From Marthasterias glacialis (taxonomy: Eukaryota > Echinodermata > Asteroidea > Forcipulatida > Asteriidae), in the NCBI GenBank assembly GCA_911728455.2, contig OU452233.1, forward strand, positions 14,761,214 through 14,825,213: a DNA stretch of 64,000 nucleotides, in the 5' to 3' direction. Position numbers and translations under genes: made by a program. The notes below the pieces were generated by a model. It was not told where the DNA came from and ran no database searches. It saw nothing but the letters and a program-made list of their open reading frames with translations. Shown piece after piece: positions 1 through 10,154 of the stretch (position 1 is its first letter; every line of letters starts with the position of its first letter).

Positions 1-439
1 GGCGTTTGAAGCGCATTCGGAGCATCCCCGCTCCCTGGTGATTTCAAGGCGGAAGATGGCCCTGGCTGGCCGGGAAACCGAGATTCTCGGATGCAGGACT
101 ATGGCAGCTAACTGCAGGTACAAGAAATTTCTCTCTAGCCCCATTATATCTGGAGTTATTGGCCGTGGCGCTGCCGACTTCTGTTTTCGGCATTTTTTTT
201 TGCTGGCTTCGGTCCAGCACACACGTAGCGGCCTTGGCTATTGTTGACGTACACACAGCATGGCCGTATGAACTGGACATCCTCGGGGTGTCCTCACTCT
301 GCGGTCCCTGCCATCCTCCCTGTTTACTCGGCATCCCCAAGACCAACATTTTCGGAAAGCCCATGAACAGGGCTTTCCAACCGTGTTAGACTTGTCAGTT
401 TCCCGCCAATACTTTGTGAGAAAGAGCCGTTGCTAAGTC
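1..439 (+). repeat. Partial satellite monomer, mosaic
   Basis: The window opens at about monomer position 48. The first part (gggaaaccgagattctcgg, near 71-89) and the last part (gagaaagagcc, near 418-428) match the fifth monomer of the neighbouring pentamer (2383 and 4813). The middle, at least 284-357, instead carries six variants of another subfamily (tctgcggtccctgcc, tactcggcatcccc, cggaaagccc), as found in units 20855, 37473 and 47691. This looks like the upstream continuation of the pentamer with an internal conversion patch. Confidence 0.85.
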
Positions 440-2868
440 TTGTTTTCACTCTGTTACAGCTTCGTGTACAAAAGTGCCATTAGACAGGCGTTTGAAGCGC
501 GTTCGGAGCATCCCCGCTCCCTGGTGATTTCAAGGTGGAAGATGGCCCTGGCTTGCCGGGAAAACTCGATTTTCGGATGCAGGACTATGGCAGCTAACTG
601 CAGGTACAAGAAATTTCTCTGTAGCCCCATTATATCTGGAGTTATTGGCCGTGGCGCTTCCGACTTCTGTTTTCGGCATTTTTTTTTTGCTGCTTCGGTC
701 CAGCACACACGTAGCGGCCGTGGCTATTGTTGACGTACACACAGCATGGCCGTATGAACTGGACATCCTCGGGGTGTCCTCAGTCCGCAGTCCCTGGCAT
801 CCTCCCGGTTTACTCGGCAGCCCCAAACCAACATTTTCGGAAAGCCCATGAACAGGGCTTTCCAACCGTGTCAAACTTGTCAGTTTCCCGCCAATACTTT
901 GGGAGATAGAGCCGTTGCTAAGTCTTGTTTTCACTCTGTTACAGCTTCGTGTACAAAAGTGCCATTAGACAGGCGTTTGAAGCGCATTCGGAGCATCCCC
1001 GCTCCCTGGTGATTTCAAGGCAGAAGATGGCCCTGGCTTGCCGGGAAAACCAGATTTTCGGATGCAGGACTATGGCAGCTAACTGCAGGTACGAGAAATT
1101 TCTCTGTAGCCCCATTATATCTGGAGTTATTGGCTGTGGCGCTGCCGACTTCTGTTTTCGGCATTTATTTTTTGCTGGCTTCGGTCCAGCACACACGTAG
1201 CGGCCTTGGCTATTGTTGACGTACACACAGCATGGCCGTATGAACTGGACATCATCGGGGTGTCCTTACTCCGGGGTCCCTGGCATCCTCCCTGTTTATC
1301 CAGCAGCCCCAAGACCAACATTTTCGGAAAGCCCATGAACAGGGCTTTCTAACCGTGTCAGACTTGTCAGTTTCCCGCCAATACTTTGGGAGATAGAGCC
1401 GTTGCTAAGTCTTGTTTTCACTCTGTTACAGCTTTGTGTACAAAAGTGCCATTAGACAGGCGTTTGAAGCGCATTCGGAGCAACCCCGCTCCCTGGTGAT
1501 TTTAAGGCGGAAGATGGCACTGGCTTGCCGGGAAAACCAGATTTTCGGATGCAGGACTATGGCAGCTAACTGCAGGTACAAGAAATTTCTCTGTAGCCCC
1601 ATTATATCTGGAGTTATTGGCCGTGGCGCTGCCGACTTCTGTTTTCGGCATTTCTTTTTTGCTGGCTTCGGTCCAGCACACACGTAGCGGCCTTGGCTAT
1701 TGTTGACGTACACACAGCATGGCCGTATGAACTGGACATCATCGGGGTGTCCTTACTCCGGGGTCCCTGGCATCCTCCCTGTTTTACCGGCAGCCCCAAG
1801 ACCAACATTTTGGGATAGCCCATGAACAGGGCTTTCTAATAGTGTCAGATTTGTCAGTTTCCCGCTAATACTTTGGGAGATAGAGCCGTTGCTAAGTCTT
1901 GTTTTCACTCTGTTACAGCTTCGTGTACAAAAGTGCCATTAGACAGGCGTTTGAAGCGCATTCGGAGCAACCCCGCTCCCTGGTGATTTCAAGGCGGAAG
2001 ATGGCCCTGGCTGGCCGGGAAAACCCAATTTTTGGATGTAGGACTATGGCAGCTAACTGCAGGTACAAGAAATTTCTCTCTAGCCCCATTATATCTGGAG
2101 TTATTGGCCGTGGCGCTGCCGACTTCTGTTTTCGGCATTTTTTTTGCTGCTTCGGTCCAGCACACACGTAGCGGCCTTGGCTATTGTTGACGTACACACA
2201 GCATGGCCGTATGAACTGGACATCCTCGGGGTGTCCTCACTCTGCGGTCCCTGGCATCCTCCCTGTTTACTCGGCAGCCCCAAGACCAACATTTTCGGAA
2301 AGCCCACGAACAGGGCTTTTTAACCGTGTCAGACTTGTCAGTTTCCCGCCAATACTTTGGGAGATAGAGCCGTTGCTAAGTCTTGTTTTCAATCTGTTAC
2401 AGCTTCGTGTACAAAAGTGCCATTAGACAGGCGTTTGAAGCGCATTCGGAGCATCCCCGCTCCCTGGTGATTTCAAGGCGGAAGATGGCCCTGGTTGGCC
2501 GGGAAACCGAGATTCTCGGATGCAGGACTATGGCAGCTAACTGCAGGTACAAGAAATTTCTCTCTAGCCCCATTATATCTGGAGTTATTGGCCGTGGCGC
2601 TGCCGACTTCTGTTTTCGGCATTTTTTTTTGCTGGCTTCGGTCCAGCACACACGTAGCGGCCTTGGCTATTGTTGACGTACACACAGCATGGCCGTATGA
2701 ACTGGACATCCTAGGGGTGTCCTCACTCCGCGGTCCCTGGCATCCTCCCTGTTTATTCGGCAGCCCCAAGACCAACATTTTCGGATAGCCCATGAACAGG
2801 GCTTTCCAACCGTGTTAGACTTGTCAGTTTCCCGCCAATACTTTGGGAGAAAGAGCCGTTGCTAAGTC
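440..2868 (+). repeat. Pentamer HOR copy 1
   Basis: Five monomers start at 440, 925, 1412, 1899 and 2383. This copy is 2,429 bp, one base shorter than the next, because a G is missing near 827 (ccccaaaccaac against ccccaagaccaac). Against copy 2 I see about five differences: near 788, the missing G, near 1039 (cttgcc against ctggcc), near 1093 (gtacgag against gtacaag) and near 2027 (cccaatt against cccgatt). The five monomers differ from one another much more than the HOR copies do, which defines a true higher-order repeat. Confidence 0.92.
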
Positions 2869-5298
2869 TTGTTTTCACTCTGTTACAGCTTCGTGTACAA
2901 AAGTGCCATTAGACAGGCGTTTGAAGCGCGTTCGGAGCATCCCCGCTCCCTGGTGATTTCAAGGTGGAAGATGGCCCTGGCTTGCCGGGAAAACTCGATT
3001 TTCGGATGCAGGACTATGGCAGCTAACTGCAGGTACAAGAAATTTCTCTGTAGCCCCATTATATCTGGAGTTATTGGCCGTGGCGCTTCCGACTTCTGTT
3101 TTCGGCATTTTTTTTTTGCTGCTTCGGTCCAGCACACACGTAGCGGCCGTGGCTATTGTTGACGTACACACAGCATGGCCGTATGAACTGGACATCCTCG
3201 GGGTGTCCTCAGTCCGCGGTCCCTGGCATCCTCCCGGTTTACTCGGCAGCCCCAAGACCAACATTTTCGGAAAGCCCATGAACAGGGCTTTCCAACCGTG
3301 TCAAACTTGTCAGTTTCCCGCCAATACTTTGGGAGATAGAGCCGTTGCTAAGTCTTGTTTTCACTCTGTTACAGCTTCGTGTACAAAAGTGCCATTAGAC
3401 AGGCGTTTGAAGCGCATTCGGAGCATCCCCGCTCCCTGGTGATTTCAAGGCAGAAGATGGCCCTGGCTGGCCGGGAAAACCAGATTTTCGGATGCAGGAC
3501 TATGGCAGCTAACTGCAGGTACAAGAAATTTCTCTGTAGCCCCATTATATCTGGAGTTATTGGCTGTGGCGCTGCCGACTTCTGTTTTCGGCATTTATTT
3601 TTTGCTGGCTTCGGTCCAGCACACACGTAGCGGCCTTGGCTATTGTTGACGTACACACAGCATGGCCGTATGAACTGGACATCATCGGGGTGTCCTTACT
3701 CCGGGGTCCCTGGCATCCTCCCTGTTTATCCAGCAGCCCCAAGACCAACATTTTCGGAAAGCCCATGAACAGGGCTTTCTAACCGTGTCAGACTTGTCAG
3801 TTTCCCGCCAATACTTTGGGAGATAGAGCCGTTGCTAAGTCTTGTTTTCACTCTGTTACAGCTTTGTGTACAAAAGTGCCATTAGACAGGCGTTTGAAGC
3901 GCATTCGGAGCAACCCCGCTCCCTGGTGATTTTAAGGCGGAAGATGGCACTGGCTTGCCGGGAAAACCAGATTTTCGGATGCAGGACTATGGCAGCTAAC
4001 TGCAGGTACAAGAAATTTCTCTGTAGCCCCATTATATCTGGAGTTATTGGCCGTGGCGCTGCCGACTTCTGTTTTCGGCATTTCTTTTTTGCTGGCTTCG
4101 GTCCAGCACACACGTAGCGGCCTTGGCTATTGTTGACGTACACACAGCATGGCCGTATGAACTGGACATCATCGGGGTGTCCTTACTCCGGGGTCCCTGG
4201 CATCCTCCCTGTTTTACCGGCAGCCCCAAGACCAACATTTTGGGATAGCCCATGAACAGGGCTTTCTAATAGTGTCAGATTTGTCAGTTTCCCGCTAATA
4301 CTTTGGGAGATAGAGCCGTTGCTAAGTCTTGTTTTCACTCTGTTACAGCTTCGTGTACAAAAGTGCCATTAGACAGGCGTTTGAAGCGCATTCGGAGCAA
4401 CCCCGCTCCCTGGTGATTTCAAGGCGGAAGATGGCCCTGGCTGGCCGGGAAAACCCGATTTTTGGATGTAGGACTATGGCAGCTAACTGCAGGTACAAGA
4501 AATTTCTCTCTAGCCCCATTATATCTGGAGTTATTGGCCGTGGCGCTGCCGACTTCTGTTTTCGGCATTTTTTTTGCTGCTTCGGTCCAGCACACACGTA
4601 GCGGCCTTGGCTATTGTTGACGTACACACAGCATGGCCGTATGAACTGGACATCCTCGGGGTGTCCTCACTCTGCGGTCCCTGGCATCCTCCCTGTTTAC
4701 TCGGCAGCCCCAAGACCAACATTTTCGGAAAGCCCACGAACAGGGCTTTTTAACCGTGTCAGACTTGTCAGTTTCCCGCCAATACTTTGGGAGATAGAGC
4801 CGTTGCTAAGTCTTGTTTTCAATCTGTTACAGCTTCGTGTACAAAAGTGCCATTAGACAGGCGTTTGAAGCGCATTCGGAGCATCCCCGCTCCCTGGTGA
4901 TTTCAAGGCGGAAGATGGCCCTGGTTGGCCGGGAAACCGAGATTCTCGGATGCAGGACTATGGCAGCTAACTGCAGGTACAAGAAATTTCTCTCTAGCCC
5001 CATTATATCTGGAGTTATTGGCCGTGGCGCTGCCGACTTCTGTTTTCGGCATTTTTTTTTGCTGGCTTCGGTCCAGCACACACGTAGCGGCCTTGGCTAT
5101 TGTTGACGTACACACAGCATGGCCGTATGAACTGGACATCCTAGGGGTGTCCTCACTCCGCGGTCCCTGGCATCCTCCCTGTTTATTCGGCAGCCCCAAG
5201 ACCAACATTTTCGGATAGCCCATGAACAGGGCTTTCCAACCGTGTTAGACTTGTCAGTTTCCCGCCAATACTTTGGGAGAAAGAGCCGTTGCTAAGTC
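2869..5298 (+). repeat. Pentamer HOR copy 2
   Basis: Monomers start at 2869, 3355, 3842, 4329 and 4813, total 2,430 bp. They correspond one to one with copy 1. Markers are aggtggaag and aaactcgat in monomer 1, ttggctgtgg with catttattttttgc in monomer 2, gctttgtgtac and ggcactggc in monomer 3, an eight-T tract in monomer 4, and ctggttggcc with gggaaaccgagattctcgg in monomer 5. Confidence 0.93.
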
Positions 5299-6271
5299 TT
5301 GTTTTCACTCTGTTACAGCTTCGTGTACAAAAGTGCCATTAGACAGGCGTTTGAAGCGCGTTCGGAGCATCCCCGCTCCCTGGTGATTTCAAGGTGGAAG
5401 ATGGCCCTGGCTTGCCGGGAAAACTCGATTTTCGGATGCAGGACTATGGCAGCTAACTGCAGGTACAAGAAATTTCTCTGTAGCCCCATTATATCTGGAG
5501 TTATTGGCCGTGGCGCTTCCGACTTCTGTTTTCGGCATTTTTTTTTTGCTGCTTCGGTCCAGCACACACGTAGCGGCCGTGGCTATTGTTGACGTACACA
5601 CAGCATGGCCGTATGAACTGGACATCCTCGGGGTGTCCTCAGTCCGCGGTCCCTGGCATCCTCCCGGTTTACTCGGCAGCCCCAAGACCAACATTTTCGG
5701 AAAGCCCATGAACAGGGCTTTCCAACCGTGTCAAACTTGTCAGTTTCCCGCCAATACTTTGGGAGATAGAGCCGTTGCTAAGTCTTGTTTTCACTCTGTT
5801 ACAGCTTCGTGTACAAAAGTGCCATTAGACAGGCGTTTGAAGCGCATTCGGAGCATCCCCGCTCCCTGGTGATTTCAAGGCAGAAGATGGCCCTGGCTGG
5901 CCGGGAAAACCAGATTTTCGGATGCAGGACTATGGCAGCTAACTGCAGGTACAAGAAATTTCTCTGTAGCCCCATTATATCTGGAGTTATTGGCTGTGGC
6001 GCTGCCGACTTCTGTTTTCGGCATTTATTTTTTGCTGGCTTCGGTCCAGCACACACGTAGCGGCCTTGGCTATTGTTGACGTACACACAGCATGGCCGTA
6101 TGAACTGGACATCATCGGGGTGTCCTTACTCCGGGGTCCCTGGCATCCTCCCTGTTTATCCAGCAGCCCCAAGACCAACATTTTCGGAAAGCCCATGAAC
6201 AGGGCTTTCTAACCGTGTCAGACTTGTCAGTTTCCCGCCAATACTTTGGGAGATAGAGCCGTTGCTAAGTC
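5299..6271 (+). repeat. Pentamer HOR copy 3, first two monomers only
   Basis: Monomers at 5299 and 5785 look identical to those at 2869 and 3355. Agreement stops just inside the next unit, near 6291, where gcttcgtg replaces the gctttgtg of 3852-3859. From there the array switches to a different HOR. The junction therefore lies at or shortly before about 6290. Confidence 0.9.
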
Positions 6272-9176
6272 TTGTTTTCACTCTGTTACAGCTTCGTGTA
6301 CAAAAGTGCAATTAGACAGGCGTTTGAAGCGCGTTCGGAGCATCCCCGCTCCCTGGTGATTTCAAGGCGGAAGATGGCCCTGGCTTGCCGGGAAAACCAG
6401 ATTTTCGGATGCAGGACTATGGCAGCTAACTGCAGGCACAAGAAATTTCTCTCTAGCCCCATTATATCTGGAGTTATTGGCCGTGGCGCTTCCGACTTCT
6501 GTTTTCGGCATTTTTTTTGCTGCTTCGGTCCAGCACACACGTAGCGGCCGTGGCTATTGTTGACGTACACACAGCATGGCCGTATGAACTGGACATCCTC
6601 GGGGTGTCCTCACTCTGCGGTCCCTGGCATCCTCCCTGTTTACTCGGCAGCCCCAAGACCAACATTTTCGGAAAGCCCACGAACAGGGCTTTTTAACCGT
6701 GTCAGACTTGTCAGTTTCCCGCCAATACTTTGGGAGATAGAGCCGTTGCTAAGTCTTGTTTTCACTCTGTTACAGCTTCGTGTACAAAAGTGCCATTAGA
6801 CAGGCGTTTGAAGCGCATTCGCAGCATCCCCGCTCCCTGGTGATTTCAAGGCGGAAGATGGCCCTGGCTGGCCGGGAAAACCCGATTTTCGGATGCAGGA
6901 CTATGGCAGCTAACTGCAGGTACAAGAAATTTCTCTCTAGCCCCATTATATCTGGAGTTATTGGCCGTGGCGCTGCCGACTTCTGTTTTCGGCATTTTTT
7001 TTTGCTGGCTTCGGTCCAGCACACACGTAGCGGCCTTGGCTATTGTTGACGTACACACAGCATGGCCGTATGAACTGGACATCCTCGGGGTGTCCTCACT
7101 CCGCGGTCCCTGGCATCCTCCCTGTTTATTCGGCAGCCCCAAGACCAACATTTTCGGAAAGCCCATGAACAGGGCTTTCCAACCGTGTTAGACTTGTCAG
7201 TTTCCCGCCAATACTTTGGGAGATAGAGCCGTTGCTAAGTCTTGTTTTCACTCTGTTACAGCTTCGTGTACAAAAGTGCCATTAGACAGGCGTTTGAAGC
7301 GCGTTCGGAGCATCCCCGCTCCCTGGTGATTTCAAGGCGGAAGATGGCCCTGGCTTGCCGGGAAAACCAGATTTTCGGATGCAGGACTATGGCAGCTAAC
7401 TGCAGGTACAAGAAATTTCTCTCTAGCCCCATTATATCTGGAGTTATTGGCCGTGGCGCTTCCGACTTCTGTTTTCGGCATTTTTTTTTTGCTGCTTCGG
7501 TCCAGCACACACGTAGCGGCCGTGGCTATTGTTGACGTACACACAGCATGGCCGTATGAACTGGACATCCTCGGGGTGTCCTCAGTCCGCGGTCCCTGGC
7601 ATCCTCCCTGTTTACTCGGCAGCCCCAAGACCAACATTTTCGGAAAGCCCACGAACAGGGCTTTTTAACCGTGTCAGACTTGTCAGTTTCCCGCCAATAC
7701 TTTGGGAGATAGAGCCGTTGCTAAGTCTTGTTTTCACTCTGTTACAGCTTCGTGTACAAAAGTGCCATTAGACAGGCGTTTGAAGCGCATTCGCAGCATC
7801 CCCGCTCCCTGGTGATTTCAAGGCGGAAGATGGCCCTGGCTGGCCGGGAAAACCAGATTTTCGGATGCAGGACTATGGCAGCTAACTGCAGGTACAAGAA
7901 ATTTCTCTCTAGCCCCATTATATCTGGAGTTATTGGCCGTGGCGCTGCCGACTTCTGTTTTCGGCATTTTTTTTTGCTGGCTTCGGTCCAGCACACACGT
8001 AGCGGCCTTGGCTATTGTTGACGGACACACAGCATGGCTGTATGAACTGGACATCATCGGGGTGTCCTCACTCCGCGGTCCCTGGCATCCTCCCTGTTTA
8101 TTCGGCAGCCCCAAGACCAACATTTTCGGAAAGCCCACGAACAGGGCTTTCTAACCGTGTCTGACTTGTCAGTTTCCCGCCAATACTTTGGGAGATAGAG
8201 CCGTTGCTAAGTCTTGTTTTCACTCTGTTACAGCTTCGTGTACAAAAGTGCCATTAGACAGGCGTTTGAAGCGCGTTCGGAGCATCCCCGCTCACTGGTG
8301 ATTTCAAGGCGGAAGATGGCCCTGGCTTGCCGGGAAAACCCGATTTTCGGATGCAGGACTATGGCAGCTAACTGCAGGTACAAGAAATTTCTCTGTAGCC
8401 CCATTATATCTGGAGTTATTGGCCGTGGCGCTTCCGACTTCTGTTTTCGGCATTTTTTTTGCTGCTTCGGTCCAGCACACACGTAGCGGCCGTGGCTATT
8501 GTTGACGGACACACAGCATGGCCGTATGAACTGGACATCCTCGGGGTGTCCTCACTCTGCGGTCCCTGGCATCCTCCCTGTTTACTCGGCAGCCCCAAGA
8601 CCAACATTTTCGGAAAGCCCACGAACAGGGCTTTCCAACCGTGTCAGACTTGTCAGTTTCCCGCCAATACTTTGGGAGAGGTAGCCGTTGCTAAGTCTTG
8701 TTTTCACTCTGTTACAGCTTCGTGTACAAAAGTGCCATTAGACAGGCGTTTGAAGCGCATTCGCAGCATCCCCGCTCCCTGATGATTTCAAGGCGGAAGA
8801 TGGCCCTGGCTGGCCGGGAAAACCCGATTTTCGCATGCAGGACTATGGCAGCTAACTGCAGGTACAAGAAATTTCTCTCTAGCCCCATTATATCTGGAGT
8901 TATTGGCCGTGGCGCTGCCGACTTCTGTTTTCGGCATTTTTTTTGGCTGGCTTCGGTCCAGCACACACGTACCGGCCTTGGCTATTGTTGACGTACACAC
9001 AGCATGGCCGTATGAACTGGACATCCTCGGGGTGTCCTCACTCCGCGGTCCCTGGCATCCTCCCTGTTTATTCGGCAGCCCCAAGACCAACATTTTCGGA
9101 AAGCCCATGAACAGGGCTTTCCAACCGTGTTAGACTTGTCAGTTTCCCGCCAATACTTTGGGAGATAGAGCCATTG

Positions 9177-9203
9177 CTAAGTCTTGTTTTCACTCTGTTA
9201 CAG
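9177..9203 (+). other. 3' splice-site-like motif (representative)
   Basis: CTAAG at 9177-9181 (branch-point-like, A at 9180), then a pyrimidine-rich stretch ending in ttacag at 9203. The branch A is 23 nt before the CAG, within the usual range. The motif recurs in nearly every unit. In units 14051 and 38447 the final CAG is CTG, which would destroy it. Whether it is ever used for splicing is unknown. Confidence 0.35.
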
Positions 9204-9347
9204 CTTCGTGTACAAAAGTGCCCTTAGACAGGCGTTTGAAGCGCGTTCGGAGCATCCCCGCTCCCTGGTGATTTCAAGGCGGAAGATGGCCCTGGCTTGC
9301 CGGGAAAACCAGATTTTCGGATGCAGGACTATGGCAGCTAACTGCAG
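9204..9347 (+). other. Exon-like 144-bp cassette (representative; one per monomer)
   Basis: Between a 3'-splice-like CAG (9201-9203) and a 5'-splice-like CAG|GTACAAG (9345-9354) lie exactly 144 bp, or 48 codons. Read with the first base completing a split codon, the segment has no stop, and joining one cassette to the next would keep the frame (a symmetric phase-2 exon). Nearly all units keep this frame open. The breaks I found are unit 11129 (+1 near 11250), 21825 (-1 near 21855), 38934 (TGA at 39024), 39908 (-1 near 40062), 54503 (TAA at 54593 and +1) and the truncated 56933. The translation resembles no family I know. Common variants are mostly amino-acid changing and the opposite strand is also open, so real coding use is doubtful. 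Confidence 0.35.
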
Positions 9348-9354
9348 GTACAAG
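9345..9354 (+). other. 5' splice-site-like motif (representative)
   Basis: CAG|GTACAAG. It matches the donor consensus at CAG|GTA but not at +5 (A instead of G), so it is only moderate. Variants seen are CAG|GTGCAAG in several units, CAG|GCACAAG in unit 6272 (near 6434) and CAG|TTACAAG in unit 48663 (near 48826). Confidence 0.3.
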
Positions 9355-9583
9355 AAATTTCTCTCTAGCCCCATTATATCTGGAGTTATTGGCCGTGGCG
9401 CTTCCGACTTCTGTTTTCGGCATTTTTTTTTTGCTGCTTCGGTCCAGCACACACGTAGCGGCCGTGGCTATTGTTGACGTACACACAGCATGGCCGTATG
9501 AACTGGACATCCTCGGGGTGTCCTCAGTCCGCGGTCCCTGGCATCCTCCCTGTTTACTCGGCAGCCCAAAGACCAACATTTTC

Positions 9584-9608
9584 GGAAAGCCCATGAACAG
9601 GGCTTTCC
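9584..9608 (+). other. 9-bp dyad symmetry (representative)
   Basis: GGAAAGCCC (9584-9592) and GGGCTTTCC (9600-9608) are perfect reverse complements around a 7-nt loop (atgaaca). Many units keep this form. A second class has GGATAGCCC with GGGCTTTCT or GGGCTCTCC, leaving a 5-bp stem (AGCCC/GGGCT). The dyad could extrude as a cruciform. Short dyads have been proposed to matter at centromeres whose satellites lack CENP-B boxes; a role here is inference. Confidence 0.65.
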
Positions 9609-9887
9609 AACCGTGTCAGACTTGTCAGTTTCCCGCCAATACTTTGGGAGATAGAGCCGTTGCTAAGTCTTGTTTTCACTCTGTTACAGCTTCGTGTACA
9701 AAAGTGCCATTAGACAGGCGTTTGAAGCGCATTCGGAGCATCCCCGCTCCCTGGTGATTTCAAGGCGGAAGATGGCCCTGGCTTGCCGGGAAAACCTGAT
9801 TTTCGGATGCAGGACTATGGCAGCTAACTGCAGGTACAAGAAATTTCTCTCTAGCCCCATTATATCTGGAGTTATTGGCCGTGGCGC

Positions 9888-9917
9888 TGCCGACTTCTGT
9901 TTTCGGCATTTTTTTTT
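9888..9917 (+). other. Hairpin followed by T-run (representative)
   Basis: TGCCGA (9888-9893) and TCGGCA (9903-9908) form a perfect 6-bp stem around a 9-nt loop, followed by nine Ts (9909-9917). Units with cttccgac in place of ctgccgac have a weaker stem. T-tract forms include 8 to 11 Ts and the interrupted TTTATTTTTT, TTTCTTTTTT and TATATTTTTT, followed by gctgc or gctggc. These forms account for most of the 484-487 bp length variation. A rho-independent terminator is not expected in a eukaryotic satellite; such T-runs can end RNA polymerase III transcripts, but I see no convincing promoter. Confidence 0.6.
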
Positions 9918-10154
9918 GCTGCTTCGGTCCAGCACACACGTAGCGGCCTTGGCTATTGTTGACGTACACACAGCATGGCCATATGAACTGGACATCCTCG
10001 GGGTGTCCTCACTCTGCGGTCCCTGGCATCCTCCCTGTTTATCCGGCAGCCCCAAAACTAACATTTTCGGAAAGCCCATGAACAGGGCTTTCCAACCGTG
10101 TCAGACTTGTCAGTTTCCCGCCAATACTTTGGGAGATAGAGCCGTTGCTAAGTC

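Larger units (their letters stand above)
6272..10154 (+). repeat. Dimer/tetramer HOR region (8 monomers)
   Basis: Units start at 6272, 6756, 7242, 7728, 8214, 8698, 9184 and 9670. Units carrying gaagcgcgttcgg with gcgcttccgac (6272, 7242, 8214, 9184) alternate with units carrying cattcgcagcatc and gcgctgccgac (6756, 7728, 8698), giving a dimer of 970-972 bp. A tetramer of 1,942 bp is superimposed: 6272 and 8214 share an eight-T tract and tctgcggtcc, while 7242 and 9184 share a ten-T tract and cagtccgcgg. The unit at 9670 (cattcggagc, gggaaaacctg) departs from the pattern and closes the block. Confidence 0.85.

Noticed and set aside
16..30. CENP-B-box-like TTCGGAGCATCCCCG in each unit
   Set aside because: It matches TTCG and the spaced A but has CCCG instead of CGGG, so 7 of 9 core positions. 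Two core mismatches make CENP-B binding unlikely.
9431..9450. Pol III B-box-like gcttcggtcc and an A-box-like tggcagctaac
   Set aside because: Neither fits the consensus well (the B-box-like match lacks the GGTTCGA core), and they are not in the right order and spacing for a tRNA or SINE promoter.
9888..9917. Rho-independent terminator from hairpin plus T-run
   Set aside because: The form matches, but the context is a eukaryotic satellite with no upstream gene. Reported only as a structure.
9684..10079. Recurrent minus-strand frames of 84-131 codons in every unit
   Set aside because: They overlap the plus-strand frame, show no recognisable domain, and change length with the T-run. Repetition of one ancestral open stretch explains them.
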